From Oncomelania hupensis (taxonomy: Eukaryota; Mollusca; Gastropoda; Littorinimorpha; Pomatiopsidae): DNA of 64,000 bases. This document shows, in pieces, positions 12,753 to 22,668 of the stretch; position 1 is the first letter of the stretch; each line of letters opens with the position of its first letter. The stretch covers positions 66,343,983 through 66,407,982 of the forward strand of contig CM072521.1 in NCBI GenBank assembly GCA_036898135.1, given 5' to 3'. The translations under genes and the position numbers were made by a program. The notes under the pieces were generated by a model. It did no database searches. It was not told where the DNA came from and saw nothing but the letters and a program-made list of their open reading frames with translations.

Positions 12753-15700
12753 GGCTCGAAATTAGCGGGGGCCCGGGGCCAAAAACCCGCAAAGTTGATT
12801 TCGGGCTCGGAAAGTTGTAAAACGAAGGGCCCGCTTGGCCCGCAAAATAATTCGTCTGTTACAGCTAGCTCTACTCGGCAGTTTCGTATTTTGGGCCAAG
12901 GGAAGCAACCCACACCGGTGCCCTAAATTTGGACAGAAAAAACAAACAGAGAAAAGAAGCAGAAACCCTTTAATTTTGCACTCAAAAGTGTAATACACAC
13001 TTCAATATATTTTAAATATAATAAACAAAAGGCTATGGCACAACATAAGCGCAAAATGTCCATCTTTGCAAGTACGAAAGTATGGCTACATATCGTCGCC
13101 ATACAGTTCCTAAAACAAGTCACAAACTGAAAAGTATTATACAAGAGACTCACTTGATTTTTTTCTATTTTGTTTAATGGCCATTTCAGGCTCACTAGTC
13201 ACTGGAATATGTGTGTCACTGAATGTGTGTGTGTGTGTGTGTGTGTGTTTTTCCCCTTTTTTGTTGGTAATGTTTGAAAGTGAAAGAAAAGGCAAATAAA
13301 AATGACATCACTCAGCAAAATTAGAAATTCAATTGTTTTTATTTTAGATTATCAGACAAATTGTACTTTCTACTTATTATATTGTCAATAATTCTTTAGT
13401 TTTTTGTTTGCATTATTTTTCAAGTTGGGCCCCGAAAGTTGCTTGTGGGCTCTCAAATTTTTCAATCAAGGGGCCCGGTGGCCCCCAAAGAAAAAAGTTA
13501 ATTTCTAGCCCTGTAAATGCATCATTATTTTCGTATATTCTGCTCAAACTAACAACACTTTTTGTTTTCTGAGCATACTAGAGTGTTCTGCATTTTGTTG
13601 TGTAAATACAGTGCCATTTTATGCACTTTGTATTAATTTTAGACACCTCAGCCACTTTTGGGAAAAACGCGTTTTATTTTTATGTGAGGGTTACCCACTT
13701 TGAACAGTTAAATTAGTGCCTTAATATTGACCGATTTTAACAATTTAAATTTTTTTTAATCTTCTAAAGGTTTGTACTATATAATAAAAACAAAATAAAA
13801 CATCCTGAACCAAAATAAAATGTTTGTCCGTAATACCGGCTAATCTAAGTGTCGCTGAATGTCCTATGCAGAGCAATGCTGAACTCTTTGTTGCAATGAG
13901 CATAATGAACTCCTTTAGAAGATTCGATTATTCCTCAAAAACGTTCACTGTATTCGCGTAAGAAATGTTGTCGCGCTTTTTGCTTACTTGCAACCTAACC
14001 CGCTTTTCTTCAGACTCGAATCTCATCGTCACTCTCGTGTAAACGTTTTCGCGACACCATGTTTACCACAATGGCGGATACAAAGTCTCGCACTACCTCT
14101 CACGTACGAGATTTTATTTTTGCGCATGCGCTCTAGGGTCAGCAAGTAAAGGAAATAGCAGATCGAAACAAAATAATATATAAAATCAGAGCGAAAAAAA
14201 AAAATTTGGTACACCACGAAAATGCGTATTTTTTAGGAATTGCTCGTATTGTCGTATTTTATGTTAAAAATTCGTAAAAATACGCGCCAGCGCGTACGGT
14301 AGGCACCTCTGTGAACACCAACGCTTCTTGTGGCCTGCGGATTTGACATGCTGCTGTATGTCCTATCCGCCTCTGTGACCAATTCCAAAATCCTTTCTGC
14401 ACACTGTGCAGTACACGTCGTGAAGGCTCTTTCTTGAGTCAGCAATTCCTGGAAAAGGCTGTGTATAGTCCTTTTTGAATGTCTGCTTGGTGTTAACTTG
14501 CTTCTTGGCAGTATCGTTCAACTTATTTTCACCGTTTTCGTTTCTGTTTCATTTCATGCACACATTTTCTTGACTCCACTTTCCCCTAGCCACGAAACCT
14601 ACACGAACCATTTCTTGAGCATGAGATTTCTTCCTGGCGCATGTGCACTAAGAACAGTTTGCGAGGGAAATACTAGATCAGACTCGGGTGCGTTTAACAA
14701 ATTGTAAAAACTAAAAGTCCTATTTCATAACAGTAGGTAGTCAAAGGCCATTTAAAAAAAATGATTTCCTCATCACAAAACTGACATAGATCTAAAGAGC
14801 TTTTCATTCTGAACACAGTGGTATATTTTTTTTCCCCATAGGACAAATAGGTAAAAAGTTATTAATGTTTGAAAATGCCGAATGTTGGTGTTTTTTGGCA
14901 ACGTTTTGGAATTGAAGAAATTGACAACTTTGGAGTCTCAAAGTGAAGCCAATATTGATACCAGAAAGCTGATTTTTGACAGGTAACCCCTTCATATGTT
15001 ATACTCCAAGCCCAATTTTCTTCAGGCCTATCCCATGTAATGTTCAGCCGTTTTGGTGCTTCAAAGTTGGGAAATCATCAAATTCGCAGTGCGTGCCGGC
15101 AAATTATAGGCCTACTAGTGTGCTACTACGCTCAGCACTCGTGTCGCTGAATAGGCCTACGAGTTCGTCATGGCTGCAAGAAAACCCGGACACCGTTTGG
15201 GTACACTTTTCTACGGCAAAGCGCTCCGCGATAGAGTAATGCACAAATTAATAAATACCCTAGTTTTATAAAGGAAAGCCTGCTCTTTATTTCTTGCTAA
15301 TTTTTAAACTTCTAGTTAAAATCAAACTTACATCAAAACCGCTTTATCCACTTTGTTCGGTTCGTAACAACACTTTTATACATCAGATTCCTCCATATTT
15401 GATATGTAAATGAAGCTGAACTTCTCATTGGTTCTTATTTTTAAGCCATCCAATGAAATATCGCGAAGCGCTTTGAGTTTGAAACGACCAACCTCGCAGC
15501 AGACGCACTGACATTTTGTTTCGGAGTGGCGTTCAGCGCTCGGATAGAAGCGTATTCAAAAGCTGTTTTCTCGGAATCTTTCGCATAAACATGCATTAAA
15601 AACAACACAGATGTAAAGATAAAGCTTTCAATTTTTATTTGAATACAGCCACTGTTCGTTTTGATGCAGTTTTACATTAATAATAAGTGTTGAAAGTGAA

Positions 15701-17372
15701 GTGAAAACTGAGTCAAAACTGCTGAGCGGACAAGAGCCGATGAAGGGCTTGGACTACCTAATAACAGCGAAAATGCGTATTTTGAGCAAACAAATCATAT
15801 TGGCATATTTTGGACTAAAAGTGCATAAAAATACATACTCGGGCATACGGTTAATAGGTATTGAGTTGGACTTTGACTCTGCCGCTGTGAGAGTCCAATG
15901 AAACTTCTTTGTGCAATAGTCCTAAAACCCAAACACCAAAACTATGAATTTTTGTTTAAATTAAAATCCTGCATCATTTAGAACATTACATATAAGCACA
16001 AACTTTTGAAATTTATTGTCATAGCAGACGTTTATAATAGAATACACATACTGTTACGTTGAAACGCGAATGGTAGTACGTCGGAAACGCGCACGATAGA
16101 TCTAATCGTTTCGTTTTGCAAAGTATTCAATAATGGAGTTTATTTACCTTTGATTTGAGTTTGCATTGTTGTTAGGAGAGGCTATGTATAACGTTGATAA
16201 TTTTCATTAGTCGATATTGTTGGAGAATCCTCTAGATCTGCTTGTTTACTATCGATCGAAGTTTCTTGATGGACGTAGATATTTGCGAACATTCTGGGAC
16301 GGGAAATAATGTATGTATGACGTAAGACGGTAATGACGAAGTTAGAAGCGATTGGTTAAATTGCGTCATACGAGATTGATCCAGGTTATTCGGGAGTATC
16401 AAGAGACTATTTAAGTGACGCGCTATTTCAAAAGAGTAGTTGTTGTTGATAGTGACTTGGGAAGTAAATTTGAGAGTGGAAAGGCGATTGAGCGATTGTA
16501 TGCAGTTGTTGATGTGTGCTGAATAAAAGTGGAAAACTTCATACGTCGACTTTGTGACTTGTATGCTGCTTGAGCAGGCTGCGTGGATAAACGAATCTGA
16601 GTTACACACGCCTATCAGGAATTCAAGCATCGGGGCTGAATCAAATACTGATAGAAAAACACCAACATCATACCGAGTGTAACACATACAAACACATCAT
16701 TAGTAAATATTCTGATATAAATACATTTTAAATAATAATGTTTTTATTTAATCTACTGTAAATTATTATTTGCAGGTATATAACCAGAAGTATGTAGTAC
16801 AGTGATACAAAGACAAAGGAAATGTTTCACCTCCTTGTCTGTGTCAAAGCTGTCCAGCATCTCAATGATGTTTTCGTGATGCAGGCCTCGCATGATGTCT
16901 ATCTCACGTCTCAAGCTGCGTAACTCTTTCTCTGACTTGCCGCCCTTGGGGATGAACTTCAGCGCCACCACCTGGCCAAGCAACAACTTTTCGTGAATGA
17001 TGATTATGATGATAATGATGATGATGATATTGATTGTGATCATCATCAGTCTCATATTGATTGGTATAATGACATATATAATGACACTTAAATTAGTTAT
17101 ACAATTTTTAAAACATTGTAAGCATATTTTAGGAAAAAATACACATATCAAACAGAAACAATGCAACCCATGCACACAACCACACATACAAGACAGAGCT
17201 CGTAAACACACATGCACTTTGTGCATACTTAACAGTGAATTTATATAATTACCTGACTCTGAATATAAAACATACAACTCACCTGTCCTGTGTATTTGCG
17301 TCGGCCCTTGTACACTTTGCCAAAGGAACCCTCTCCACAACACTCCAGCACATGATAATTATCCATACCCAT
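361..17372 (-). CDS. STK36: STK36 (fused) serine/threonine kinase, 5' part of a multi-exon gene, runs off the left edge
   Basis: Nine pieces on the minus strand join without a frame break: 17283-17372, 16831-16971, 11261-11518, 10388-10455, 9818-10044, 7655-7746, 6304-6375, 1560-1703 and a candidate microexon 361-378. They give about 370 residues. Seen: glycine loop GEGSFGKV at 13-20, VALK lysine at 35, alpha-C Glu 53, HRDMKPQN at 125-132, DFG at 145-147, GTPLYMSPE at 164-172, then [18 protein letters not shown] near the end of the kinase domain. After the kinase, SPFTQPL..MVLKEQQ and [18 protein letters not shown] match the start of the STK36 linker. In animals the family acts in Hedgehog signalling and in assembly of the central pair of motile cilia (established knowledge). 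The long C-terminal ARM-like region must lie left of the window. All catalytic residues are present, so the kinase looks active. Confidence 0.93.
480..1371. repeat. 20-bp minisatellite in an STK36 intron
   Basis: About 44 degenerate copies of a unit close to CACATCAGTTACACAGTCCA. Copies vary at CACAT/CACAA and TTACA/TTAAA. It occupies most of the interval between the candidate microexon and exon 8. Confidence 0.9.
1560..1703 (-). CDS. STK36: STK36 coding exon 8 (Ala/Gly-rich linker)
   Basis: 144 bp in phase 0 between acceptor ACATTAG and donor GTCAGC. Reads [18 protein letters not shown] and ends [14 protein letters not shown]. The frame is fixed by exon 7 ending in phase 0; other frames are also open here but would not continue the protein. 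Low-complexity linker, so homology cannot be judged; support is splice signals, GC-rich coding-like composition and phase. Confidence 0.65.
1905..2358 (-). mobile_element. tRNA-derived SINE, copy A, with A box and B box
   Basis: Reading the minus strand from 2358, the head GGGGAGCGCAGTTAGCTCAG contains a tRNA A box (TAGCTCAGTGG), and GATGCAAATCC about 65 bases later resembles a B box. The body includes the family signature around TCCTGTATCGAC and ends near 1905 in ATAT/AATTAATTAA sequence. Three other copies share the body: 7955-8336 (-), 10541-10620 (- partial) and 60262-60550 (+). Confidence 0.75.
2380..4230. other. STK36 intron 7 sequence with no recognised gene
   Basis: Roughly 1.85 kb of intron with no motif I can place. 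A short frame at 3571-3660 reads [19 protein letters not shown], which resembles the lysine-rich start of some transposase ORFs, but no inverted ends were found. A poly-G tract near 4176-4190 precedes the satellite. Confidence 0.5.
4236..6140. repeat. 35-bp satellite array (about 36 copies), split by a DNA transposon
   Basis: Unit close to GTGTGTTGATACATATTACA + TGTGATTTAGTCCAA, period 35. About 27 copies lie left and about 9 right of an inserted element at 5180-5806. Units differ mostly at ACATATTACAT/ACGTATTATAT. It lies in STK36 intron 7. Confidence 0.92.
5180..5806. mobile_element. TA-flanked DNA transposon/MITE inserted in the 35-bp satellite
   Basis: Ends GAGTACGGTGACCAT and, inverted, GATTAGGGTGACCAT are near-perfect terminal inverted repeats, with TA on both sides. 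Deleting the element and one TA rebuilds a normal satellite unit (GATACGTATTATATGTGATT). The first 70 or so bases recur at 5384-5456, also starting GATTACGGTGACC, so a second element end or internal duplication is present. A minus-strand frame (5248-5607) has a CPTC motif but no clear transposase. Confidence 0.82.
6304..6375 (-). CDS. STK36: STK36 coding exon 7 (basic/acidic linker)
   Basis: 24 codons, phase 0 on both sides, with a strong pyrimidine tract and CAATCAG acceptor and a GTGAGT donor. Encodes [18 protein letters not shown] followed by EEEEKK, matching the SRILTQAYKRMAEEA-type stretch of relatives. Confidence 0.85.
6748..7385 (-). mobile_element. LINE 3' segment with (TAAC)n tail, copy 1
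   Basis: On the minus strand it ends with a GGTCC..GGACC hairpin region, GTAAGCAATGAATAAC and a (TAAC)n tail. The whole block is homologous in reverse to 61675-62245. No coding frame survives, so it is probably a 3' untranslated LINE segment. Confidence 0.65.
7655..7746 (-). CDS. STK36: STK36 coding exon 6 (post-kinase linker)
   Basis: 92 bp, phase 1 in and phase 0 out: acceptor GTGACAG, donor GTTGTT. Encodes [18 protein letters not shown] then [12 protein letters not shown]. The SPFTQPL..VLKEQQ pattern corresponds to the TPFTSRL..VLKDEQ stretch that follows the kinase in vertebrate STK36, which supports the exon despite weak overall conservation. Confidence 0.85.
7775..8510. repeat. TATAACCATGACTGGGGTCTC minisatellite interrupted by a SINE
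   Basis: Variable tandem units around ATAACCATGACTGGGGTCTC (about 23-29 bp) occur at 7775-7950 and again at 8340-8510. SINE copy B (7955-8336) sits between the two halves, so it inserted into the array. Confidence 0.75.
7955..8336 (-). mobile_element. tRNA-type SINE, copy B, headless, with (ATT)n tail
   Basis: Homologous to 1905-2358 over its body, from the block near 8330 down to TTTTTATAGCGCACTTATC at about 7990. On the minus strand the tail is (AAT)n, shown as (ATT)n at 7955-7988 on the plus strand. The tRNA head is missing, as expected of a 5'-truncated copy. Confidence 0.72.
8933..9835. repeat. 45/46-bp minisatellite made from the STK36 exon-5 donor junction
   Basis: About 20 units of ACCACAGTGACTGCTAGTCT + ACCTTTAACCAGGCTGGC + (CACAAAT or ATCCAAAT). 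Units are 45 bp (CACAAAT form) at both ends and 46 bp (ATCCAAAT form) in the centre; one is cut short at about 9533. On the minus strand each contains GCCAGCCTGGTTAAAG|GTAG, the end of exon 5 plus its donor. Confidence 0.95.
9818..10044 (-). CDS. STK36: STK36 coding exon 5 (C-lobe) abutting a minisatellite built from its own donor
   Basis: 227 bp, phase 2 in and phase 1 out. Completes Trp 186, then [17 protein letters not shown] and on to [12 protein letters not shown]. The exon ends AAAG before GTAGGC. The last 20 or so exon bases and the donor recur about 20 times in the adjacent intron (8933-9817). Read-through of the donor would stay open for several 15-residue repeats because the nearest units are 45 bp long. 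Confidence 0.9.
10388..10455 (-). CDS. STK36: STK36 coding exon 4 (GTPLYMSPE motif)
   Basis: 68 bp, enters in phase 0 and leaves in phase 2. Encodes [22 protein letters not shown] plus two bases of the next Trp codon. Acceptor TTTCAG and donor GTGAGA flank it. The motif is the P+1 loop and APE-equivalent of the kinase. Confidence 0.92.
10541..10620 (-). mobile_element. SINE fragment, copy D
   Basis: Short stretch (GATCTGACTCAAGCTGCCCA through CAACTGAGCA) matching the central body of the 1905-2358 SINE. Neither end of the element is kept. Confidence 0.5.
10621..11250. other. STK36 intron 3 sequence, nothing recognised
   Basis: AT-rich intron between exons 4 and 3 with no coding frame, repeat or terminal inverted repeat that I can support. 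Confidence 0.5.
11261..11518 (-). CDS. STK36: STK36 coding exon 3 (hinge, catalytic loop, DFG)
   Basis: 86 codons, phase 0 on both sides. Encodes the hinge ([14 protein letters not shown]), the catalytic loop HRDMKPQN and the [12 protein letters not shown] activation segment. A 45-bp tandem copy of its acceptor and first codons sits immediately upstream (alternative start at 11563), so two acceptors in the same frame are available; see findings. Confidence 0.93.
11745..12032. repeat. 30-bp minisatellite in STK36 intron 2
   Basis: About nine and a half copies of TTTTGTGTAATTACTGCATG + AAAATGTGTA. Because 30 is a multiple of three, both strands stay open and mimic a Cys-rich protein; the repetition and intronic place argue against coding. 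Confidence 0.92.
12672..12749. repeat. (TA)n microsatellite
   Basis: An unbroken TA run of about 78 bp next to the left end of the nested element at 12750. Confidence 0.97.
12750..13513. mobile_element. hAT-like element with CAGGGCTCGAAATTA ends
   Basis: Left end CAGGGCTCGAAATTAGC and inverted right end CAGGGCTAGAAATTAAC match at 15 of 17 bases. G/C-rich arms flank an AT-rich core. The expanded (TA)n on the left hides any target duplication. It is nested inside the 12342-14311 element. Confidence 0.7.
14318..16750. other. STK36 intron 2, no supported gene
   Basis: About 2.4 kb of mixed sequence. The stretch 15770-15870 is a diverged match to 14220-14305 (TGCGTATTTT..TACGGTA..GGTA), suggesting an old relative of the 12342-14311 transposon. 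A 151-codon minus-strand frame at 16232-16687 has no recognisable domain. Confidence 0.4.
16831..16971 (-). CDS. STK36: STK36 coding exon 2 (VALK lysine, alpha-C helix)
   Basis: Exactly 47 codons, phase 0 on both sides, acceptor CCAG and donor GTGAAA. Encodes [17 protein letters not shown] then [20 protein letters not shown], giving the ATP-anchoring Lys and the helix-C Glu. The intron on its 3' side is about 5.3 kb and is crowded with transposons. Confidence 0.93.
17283..17372 (-). CDS. STK36: STK36 coding exon 1 (start codon, glycine-rich loop)
   Basis: Starts [10 protein letters not shown] and encodes 30 residues ending RRKYTGQ, followed by donor GTGAG; phase 0. It holds the ATP-binding loop GEGSFGKV. 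The start is chosen because the kinase fold of this family begins within a few residues of the first Met (MEKYHVLE-type start in relatives). An untranslated first exon may lie further right, for example ending at the donor near 18284, but that is not established. Confidence 0.93.
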
Positions 17373-17520
17373 CTTTGACTGTCAACAACCTAAGAGAACA
17401 AACAAGCTACTTAATTCTTGATTTGTTCACTGCTTGAGGCTCTTTGTAAACCTGTTCATCATTCTACATATATAACTCAAATATATTCTGGTTGCGGTGT
17501 GGTTCTGGCAGCATTTTGGC

Positions 17521-17945
17521 TTTCATTTATTCAGGGGTGATTTAATCGAATTTTTTAAAATTGTGCACAATTTGTATGATCCTTAACCAATTGTTCTCTT
17601 TAAAATTTTCATGATGTTGGTTTAACTAACATGAGGTCACAAATTTAAACTTATTAAAACTTTTAACAATACTCGCAAATTTAAAAAGTATTTTACTAAT
17701 AGAGTTGTAACCCCTTGGAATAACCTGACTGCCGAGGCTGTGGATGCTAAAATCACTCAATGTGTTCAAGAATAGTCTAGACGACAAGTTATTCAAGGAC
17801 AGCATCTACTCCATCAATTTGAGTCCAAACAATTCTAAATTGAAGCCAAAGGTTTGGGTCTTGGGACCTTCATCAAGATTGATTATGAGGGCCAAAGCTT
17901 TTTAGCCTGCATGCCGAACTATATGCTATGCTATGCTATATTCCA
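17521..17945 (+). mobile_element. 5'-truncated CR1-like LINE, 3' fragment
   Basis: Homologous to 20690-21105, the end of the LINE at 18.5-21.1 kb: GTGATTTAATCGAA at the left and a tail of ATGCT repeats at the right. The reading frame is broken by indels, so it is an old copy. Confidence 0.85.
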
Positions 17946-18542
17946 TATTGCAGGCAGTGTTTCAACCACGACAAATGCTCGACAAGGTTGCTCTTAAAAG
18001 GAATTTAATGAAAGAATTACTTTTTTTTAATAAGTGAAATTGCAGGATCTATTAACCCAGCGACAGTTAGCGCAGTGGGGCGGCAAGGAAGAAGAAATAC
18101 TTGATGGACAAAAAGACAACAACCTCTCGTCTTAGCTGCTGAGTTAGCAGACGACAGACACCCGCCATCATCCATGAAAGCATCCCTGACAACAAACCAC
18201 ATTATACTCCATTCTACAGTAAATAGATTAACATCATTTAATTTCTTTGATTTAAAAAAGTAGGATTTAGTGGCATTTACCTGTCTCAGGACGTTTTCAA
18301 TACAAAATATTGGCAAAACGATGGCAGAGCTGCTCGAACAACGAGTATTCGTTTACCCCTACACTATGGACGCCACCATTGTTAGGAATGTGACGCACGC
18401 GCACTAGGGACGCCAAACTGCTGCTTCCTGTTATAAGTCGGTGATGCCTAAAATTGTAAACCCCATGAAAATATTGTAGCCAGATGTATTTTCATGATAG
18501 TTTTGGTAGTTGTTGTTGTAGTTTTAATTTAATCTTTTAATA

Positions 18543-21105
18543 GTGATCATGACTGGTGATTTTAATTATCCTGAGATTGACTGGGACCTCGAGGTTTCCA
18601 AGAAGGGTACTGAGCATCCAGCCAGTGTATTCCTTGAGACGGTACAACAGCAGTTTTTGACTCAGCATGTGTACGAACCAACTCATTATAGAGCTTTGCA
18701 AAAAGCTAATGTTCTTGATTTAATCTTAACTAATGGTGAATTTGTATCTTCAGTTGAATTTCTCCCACCCTTAGGTAAGAGCCATCACTTGGTAATAGAA
18801 TTTTCTCTTCTTGCCGATGGGAATGCCAGTGCAGGGCCTGATACTGTAAAATACCAGTTTACGAAGGGCGATTATGAGGGTATGAAGAGGTTTGCACAAA
18901 AGCATGAATGGAAGAGAGAATTGCATGAGGGTTTGAATGTGAATGAGTGTTGGGATAAGATAAAGAAGATGCTGAAAGAGGCTAAAGAGAGGTTCATACC
19001 AGTGAGAAGGTTTAAATTGCATGATGGAAGGGGCAAAAAGACGAATATTCCACCAGATATGCGCGATAAGATTAGACAAAAACGACGAGCCTTTAAGATG
19101 TATAAGAAATACCCTACTAAAGCTAATTATGATGCCTATGCAAAGTCTCGCAACCAGGTGAAATGGTTGTCTCGTAAGTTGGTGATGGCAAAGGAAATGT
19201 ATCTGGCAAAAGAAGCTAAAAACAATCCAAAATGTTTTTATCAATATGTTTCGGACAAAACCAAGCCTAGAGAGACTGTCTCTAATCTATTAAAGTGCGA
19301 CGGCACGCTGACAAAGACTGACCTAGAGAAAGCAGAGACCCTAAATGAGTTTTTTGCTAGTGTGTTTACACTGGAAGATGAAGAAAATGTGCCGAACTTT
19401 GACTGTGACATGACTCTAAAACTGGATGCCATTAATGTTAGTGAAGACCAGATGAGTAAGGCCCTGTTGCAGTTGAAAATTAGCAAGTCACCAGGACCAG
19501 ATGAAATTAATCCTCGGGTGTTGAAAGAATTAGCGAATGAATTGGCTTTGCCTCTCAAGTTACTTTTTGATAGAACAATGAGGGATGGCATGATACCTGA
19601 TGAGTGGAAGGAAGCAGAGGTTAAACCAATATATAAGAAAGGTGACAAAAGTTCTCCGGGTAATTATCGCCCTGTCAGCCTCACCTCGGTTGTCTGTAAG
19701 GTATTTGAGGGATTTGTTAGAGATGCACTGTGCTCTCACCTTGTCAAGAATGACCTTCTACATGATGACCAGTTTGGCTTTTCCAAGGGTAGGTCATGTG
19801 TCACTCAGCTGCTGGTGACAATAAATGACTGGATGTCCTCCTTGGATGAAGGCCACCCAGTCGACGCCGTATATCTTGACCTTAGGAAGGCATTTGATAC
19901 TGTTCCACATCTCAGACTTTTACATAAACTAAAAGGTTATGGCATAAGTGGCAGCCCACTTGCATGGATAAGGAGTTTCCTGACTGACAGGACCCAGTAC
20001 GTGACTGTTAACGGTAACAGCTCTGACAAAATAAGTGTTACAAGCGGTGTCCCTCAGGGGAGCGTGTTGGGGCCGACATTATTTATATATTTTATAAATG
20101 ACATGCCAGAGAATGTAGAGTGTGATATAAAGATATTTGCTGATGACACAAAGGCATATGCAGAAGTTGATGAAAGTGAGGAGTCTAAGGAGAGACTGCA
20201 GCAATGCATTGACAAATTGGTTGAATGGACGGAAACATGGTTACTTAAATTTAACAGTGAAAAATGTAAGGTGTTGCATTTGGGCAAAAATAATCCTCAG
20301 CATGAGTACTTTATGAATGATGGGAAAGAAAGGTGTAAGATTGAGACGACTGATGCTGAGAGGGATCTTGGAGTGATAGTGGATACAGAGCTCAGCTTTG
20401 AGAATCACATTGAGAGTACTGTTAAGAAAGCCAACAAAATATCAGCCCTGCTTGTAAGAACCATAAGTAACAAATCCAAGGATATAATGGTCCCCCTCTT
20501 TAAGGCCCTTATACGTCCCATCTTGGAGTATGCTAACCCCGTCTGGTGCCCATATTTAAGGAGGCATGTTGACTTGATCGAGGGTGTCCAGCGCAGATTC
20601 ACCAGGAAGATCTGTGGAATGTCAGGACTCTCCTACGAGGAGAGACTGAAGTCACTGAGGTTACCCAGTTTAGAATATAGGAGAGAGCGTGGTGATTTAA
20701 TCGAAATTTTTAAAATTGTGCACAAATTGTATGATCCTTTAACTACTTTTTCTCTTTTAAATTTTAATGATGTTGGTTTAACACGAGGTCACAAATTTAA
20801 ACTTACTAAAACTTTTAATAATACTCGCAAATTTAACAAGTATTTTACTAATAGAGTGGTAACCCCTTGGAATAACCTGACTGCCGAGGCTGTGGATGCT
20901 GGATCACTTAATGTGTTCAAGAATAGTTTGGATAAATTATTTAGAGATAGCATCTACTCCACCAATTTGGAGGCTAAAAAAAATCTAAATTGGTAGGCAC
21001 TGATGCCAGGGGGTGGGTCTTGGGACCCTCATTAAGATATATTATGAGGGCCAAAGGCTTTTTAGCCTGCATGCCGTATTTGCTATGCTATTTGCTATGC
21101 TAATC
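18543..21105 (+). mobile_element. CR1-like non-LTR retrotransposon with a long intact ORF
   Basis: An uninterrupted 817-codon frame (18543-20996). It opens inside the endonuclease domain (MTGDFNYPEIDWD; SHHLVIEF carries the catalytic His region). The reverse transcriptase follows with KGDKSSPGNYRPVSLTSV, DQFGFSKGRSCVTQLL, VYLDLRKAFDTVPH, SGVPQGSVLGPTLF and the catalytic FADD box, then a thumb region with WNKLTAEAVDAGSLN-type sequence. The 3' end is a (TTGC)TATGC-type tail near 21080-21105. The 5' part of the endonuclease and any ORF1 are missing, so it cannot move by itself, yet the lack of stops implies recent insertion. Assignment to CR1 rather than a sister clade is inference. Confidence 0.9.
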
Positions 21106-21257
21106 TGTCTTCATCAAAGTGAACACTCTATAAACTTTGTTTCAGTCGTTTTTCATTTAGCAGAAGAGAACTAACAATTCTAATTTGGTGGAATGGGAGT
21201 AGTAATAAGCTAAGTGTGAGCATGGATTCTTCACAGTTTGCACTTCCATGGTGTGAG

Positions 21258-21281
21258 GCAGAGAGAGAGAGAGAGAGAGAG
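21258..21281. repeat. (GA)n microsatellite
   Basis: Short GA run followed by TGAGAGA. Another, longer GA run lies at 21559-21630. Confidence 0.9.
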
Positions 21282-21558
21282 TGAGAGACGCTTTGACATT
21301 TCATTGAATAAACAAACACATTCATTTCAAATTGGGAAAGGCGGGTCAGGGGGAATGCATTGAGGTCTCAAAATACGCAATATTGCCAGTACGCAATACG
21401 CAAGAGAAAAACAATCAACTGAAACAAAAAAGCTGCTAATGAACTTAGATCTAGAGTCTTTGATCGATCACTTGCACAATCTTCCAATCTCTATGGTTGA
21501 TAGTTTATTATCATCTCACTCATCATTACCGAGTTCAAACGTTCTACATATGAAAGAG

Positions 21559-21585
21559 ATAGAGAGAGAGAGAGAGAGAGAGGGA

Positions 21586-21630
<45 letters not shown>
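21559..21630. repeat. (GA)n microsatellite
   Basis: About 72 bp of GA repeats broken by one GGGAGAGAGTGA interruption. Confidence 0.92.
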
Positions 21631-21633
<3 letters not shown>

Positions 21634-21882
21634 TAAACACAACAAAATATAATACCATAACATTTATTTATGTTGGACATAGGTTCACACAAACCACAAG
21701 CACATCAGTGACATTTGTCATGTCTTGGACTGCTGTTCCAAGCACAACAACGCTAGCCAATGTTAACAATTAAATCCAAATGACATAGACATGTGATGGA
21801 AAGAAAGATAAAAAAGAAATGGAAAATTGCGAAATTAATCAAACAAACAGAAATCTTCCACACTGACGGATCACAACAACTA

Positions 21883-22668
21883 CAGTGGAACCTCCGGTAT
21901 ACGACCGTCCAAAATCTGAGAAAAAACGGTCTTATAATAGAGGTGGTCTTATACCGGAAACAAAAGGTGGGGTGGGAGGGAGGGGGGTCAGGCTCGGAGG
22001 GGTATGTAGTCATAATTTTCACACTCACCAGCATGTATTCTCTGACAAAGGAAACTGTAAAACATGTTTCATTTTTAGCTTTGTCTTTTATTCACAACTT
22101 CAAAAATAGAAAACAGTCGAACCACTGCCAGACGCGTTCATCCAAGTCTGTCAGTGCAGAAGCTCTCAGTTTCGATGTTTCCCTTTCGCCACTTTCTCCA
22201 CTCTCCCATCGTAGTTTCACAGATTCCTTATCCTTTATGATGAGCTGAATTTGGGTCTTCCCAACGTCTAAACTTCTTGCAATAGACAAACAACTCTCCC
22301 CATTTTCACTTCTTTCAATCACTTTCATTCTCTCTGCCAAACTCAAAACGTTCCTCTTGCGCGACGCCATTTTGACAAGCCAGTGTAGGCGAGTAATGTC
22401 CCTTATTTGCGAACCGGAAATAGCAGACAACAGCATACACTAACATGAGAGAAAAAACGAAAGGTACAGACAACAAATTAACTGATATCTCTTTTAAATT
22501 GCCCTAATACGGTCGTATAAAGGGCTTAAGACACGGTCGCTGGTCGCATAAATGAGGTTGTCGCATACCAGAGGTAATTTATTATTGGAAGTGAATCCGT
22601 CAGAAGTTTTCAGGTCACATAACGGAGGGAGTCGTATACCAGAGAGACGGATACCGGAGGTTCCAATG
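21883..22668 (-). mobile_element. Tigger/pogo-type transposon, internally deleted, with CENP-B-like helix-turn-helix
   Basis: Terminal inverted repeats CAGTGGAACCTCCGGTAT and CATTGGAACCTCCGGTAT differ at one of 18 bases and are flanked by TA. On the minus strand, from 22369, a frame starts MASRKRNVLSLAERMKVIER and continues LSIARSLDVGKTQIQLIIK, the CENP-B/pogo DNA-binding N terminus. The frame stops after about 90 residues; the DDE catalytic domain is absent. A non-autonomous deletion derivative that keeps the DNA-binding half of the transposase. Confidence 0.85.

Larger units (their letters stand above)
12342..14311. mobile_element. DNA transposon with 6-bp duplication, carrying a second element
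   Basis: Ends CAGAGGTGCCTACC and, inverted, CAGAGGTGCCTACCG lie between direct copies of TGAACA (12336-12341 and 14312-14317). CAG ends with a 5-8 bp duplication fit the hAT superfamily. Inside it lie a (TA)n run and a further element at 12750-13513. No complete transposase frame remains. Confidence 0.7.

Noticed and set aside
16232..16687. 151-codon minus-strand frame in STK36 intron 2
   Set aside because: No domain, no splice context tying it to a gene, ordinary AT-rich composition; length is within chance for this much sequence.
18017..18316. Minus-strand frame MPIFCIENVLRQ as a possible exon upstream of STK36
   Set aside because: It crosses a plausible donor at about 18284 and reads no known domain; at most a 5' untranslated exon, not supportable as coding.
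19241..19648. Minus-strand open frames within the CR1-like LINE
   Set aside because: Antisense shadows of the reverse transcriptase ORF.
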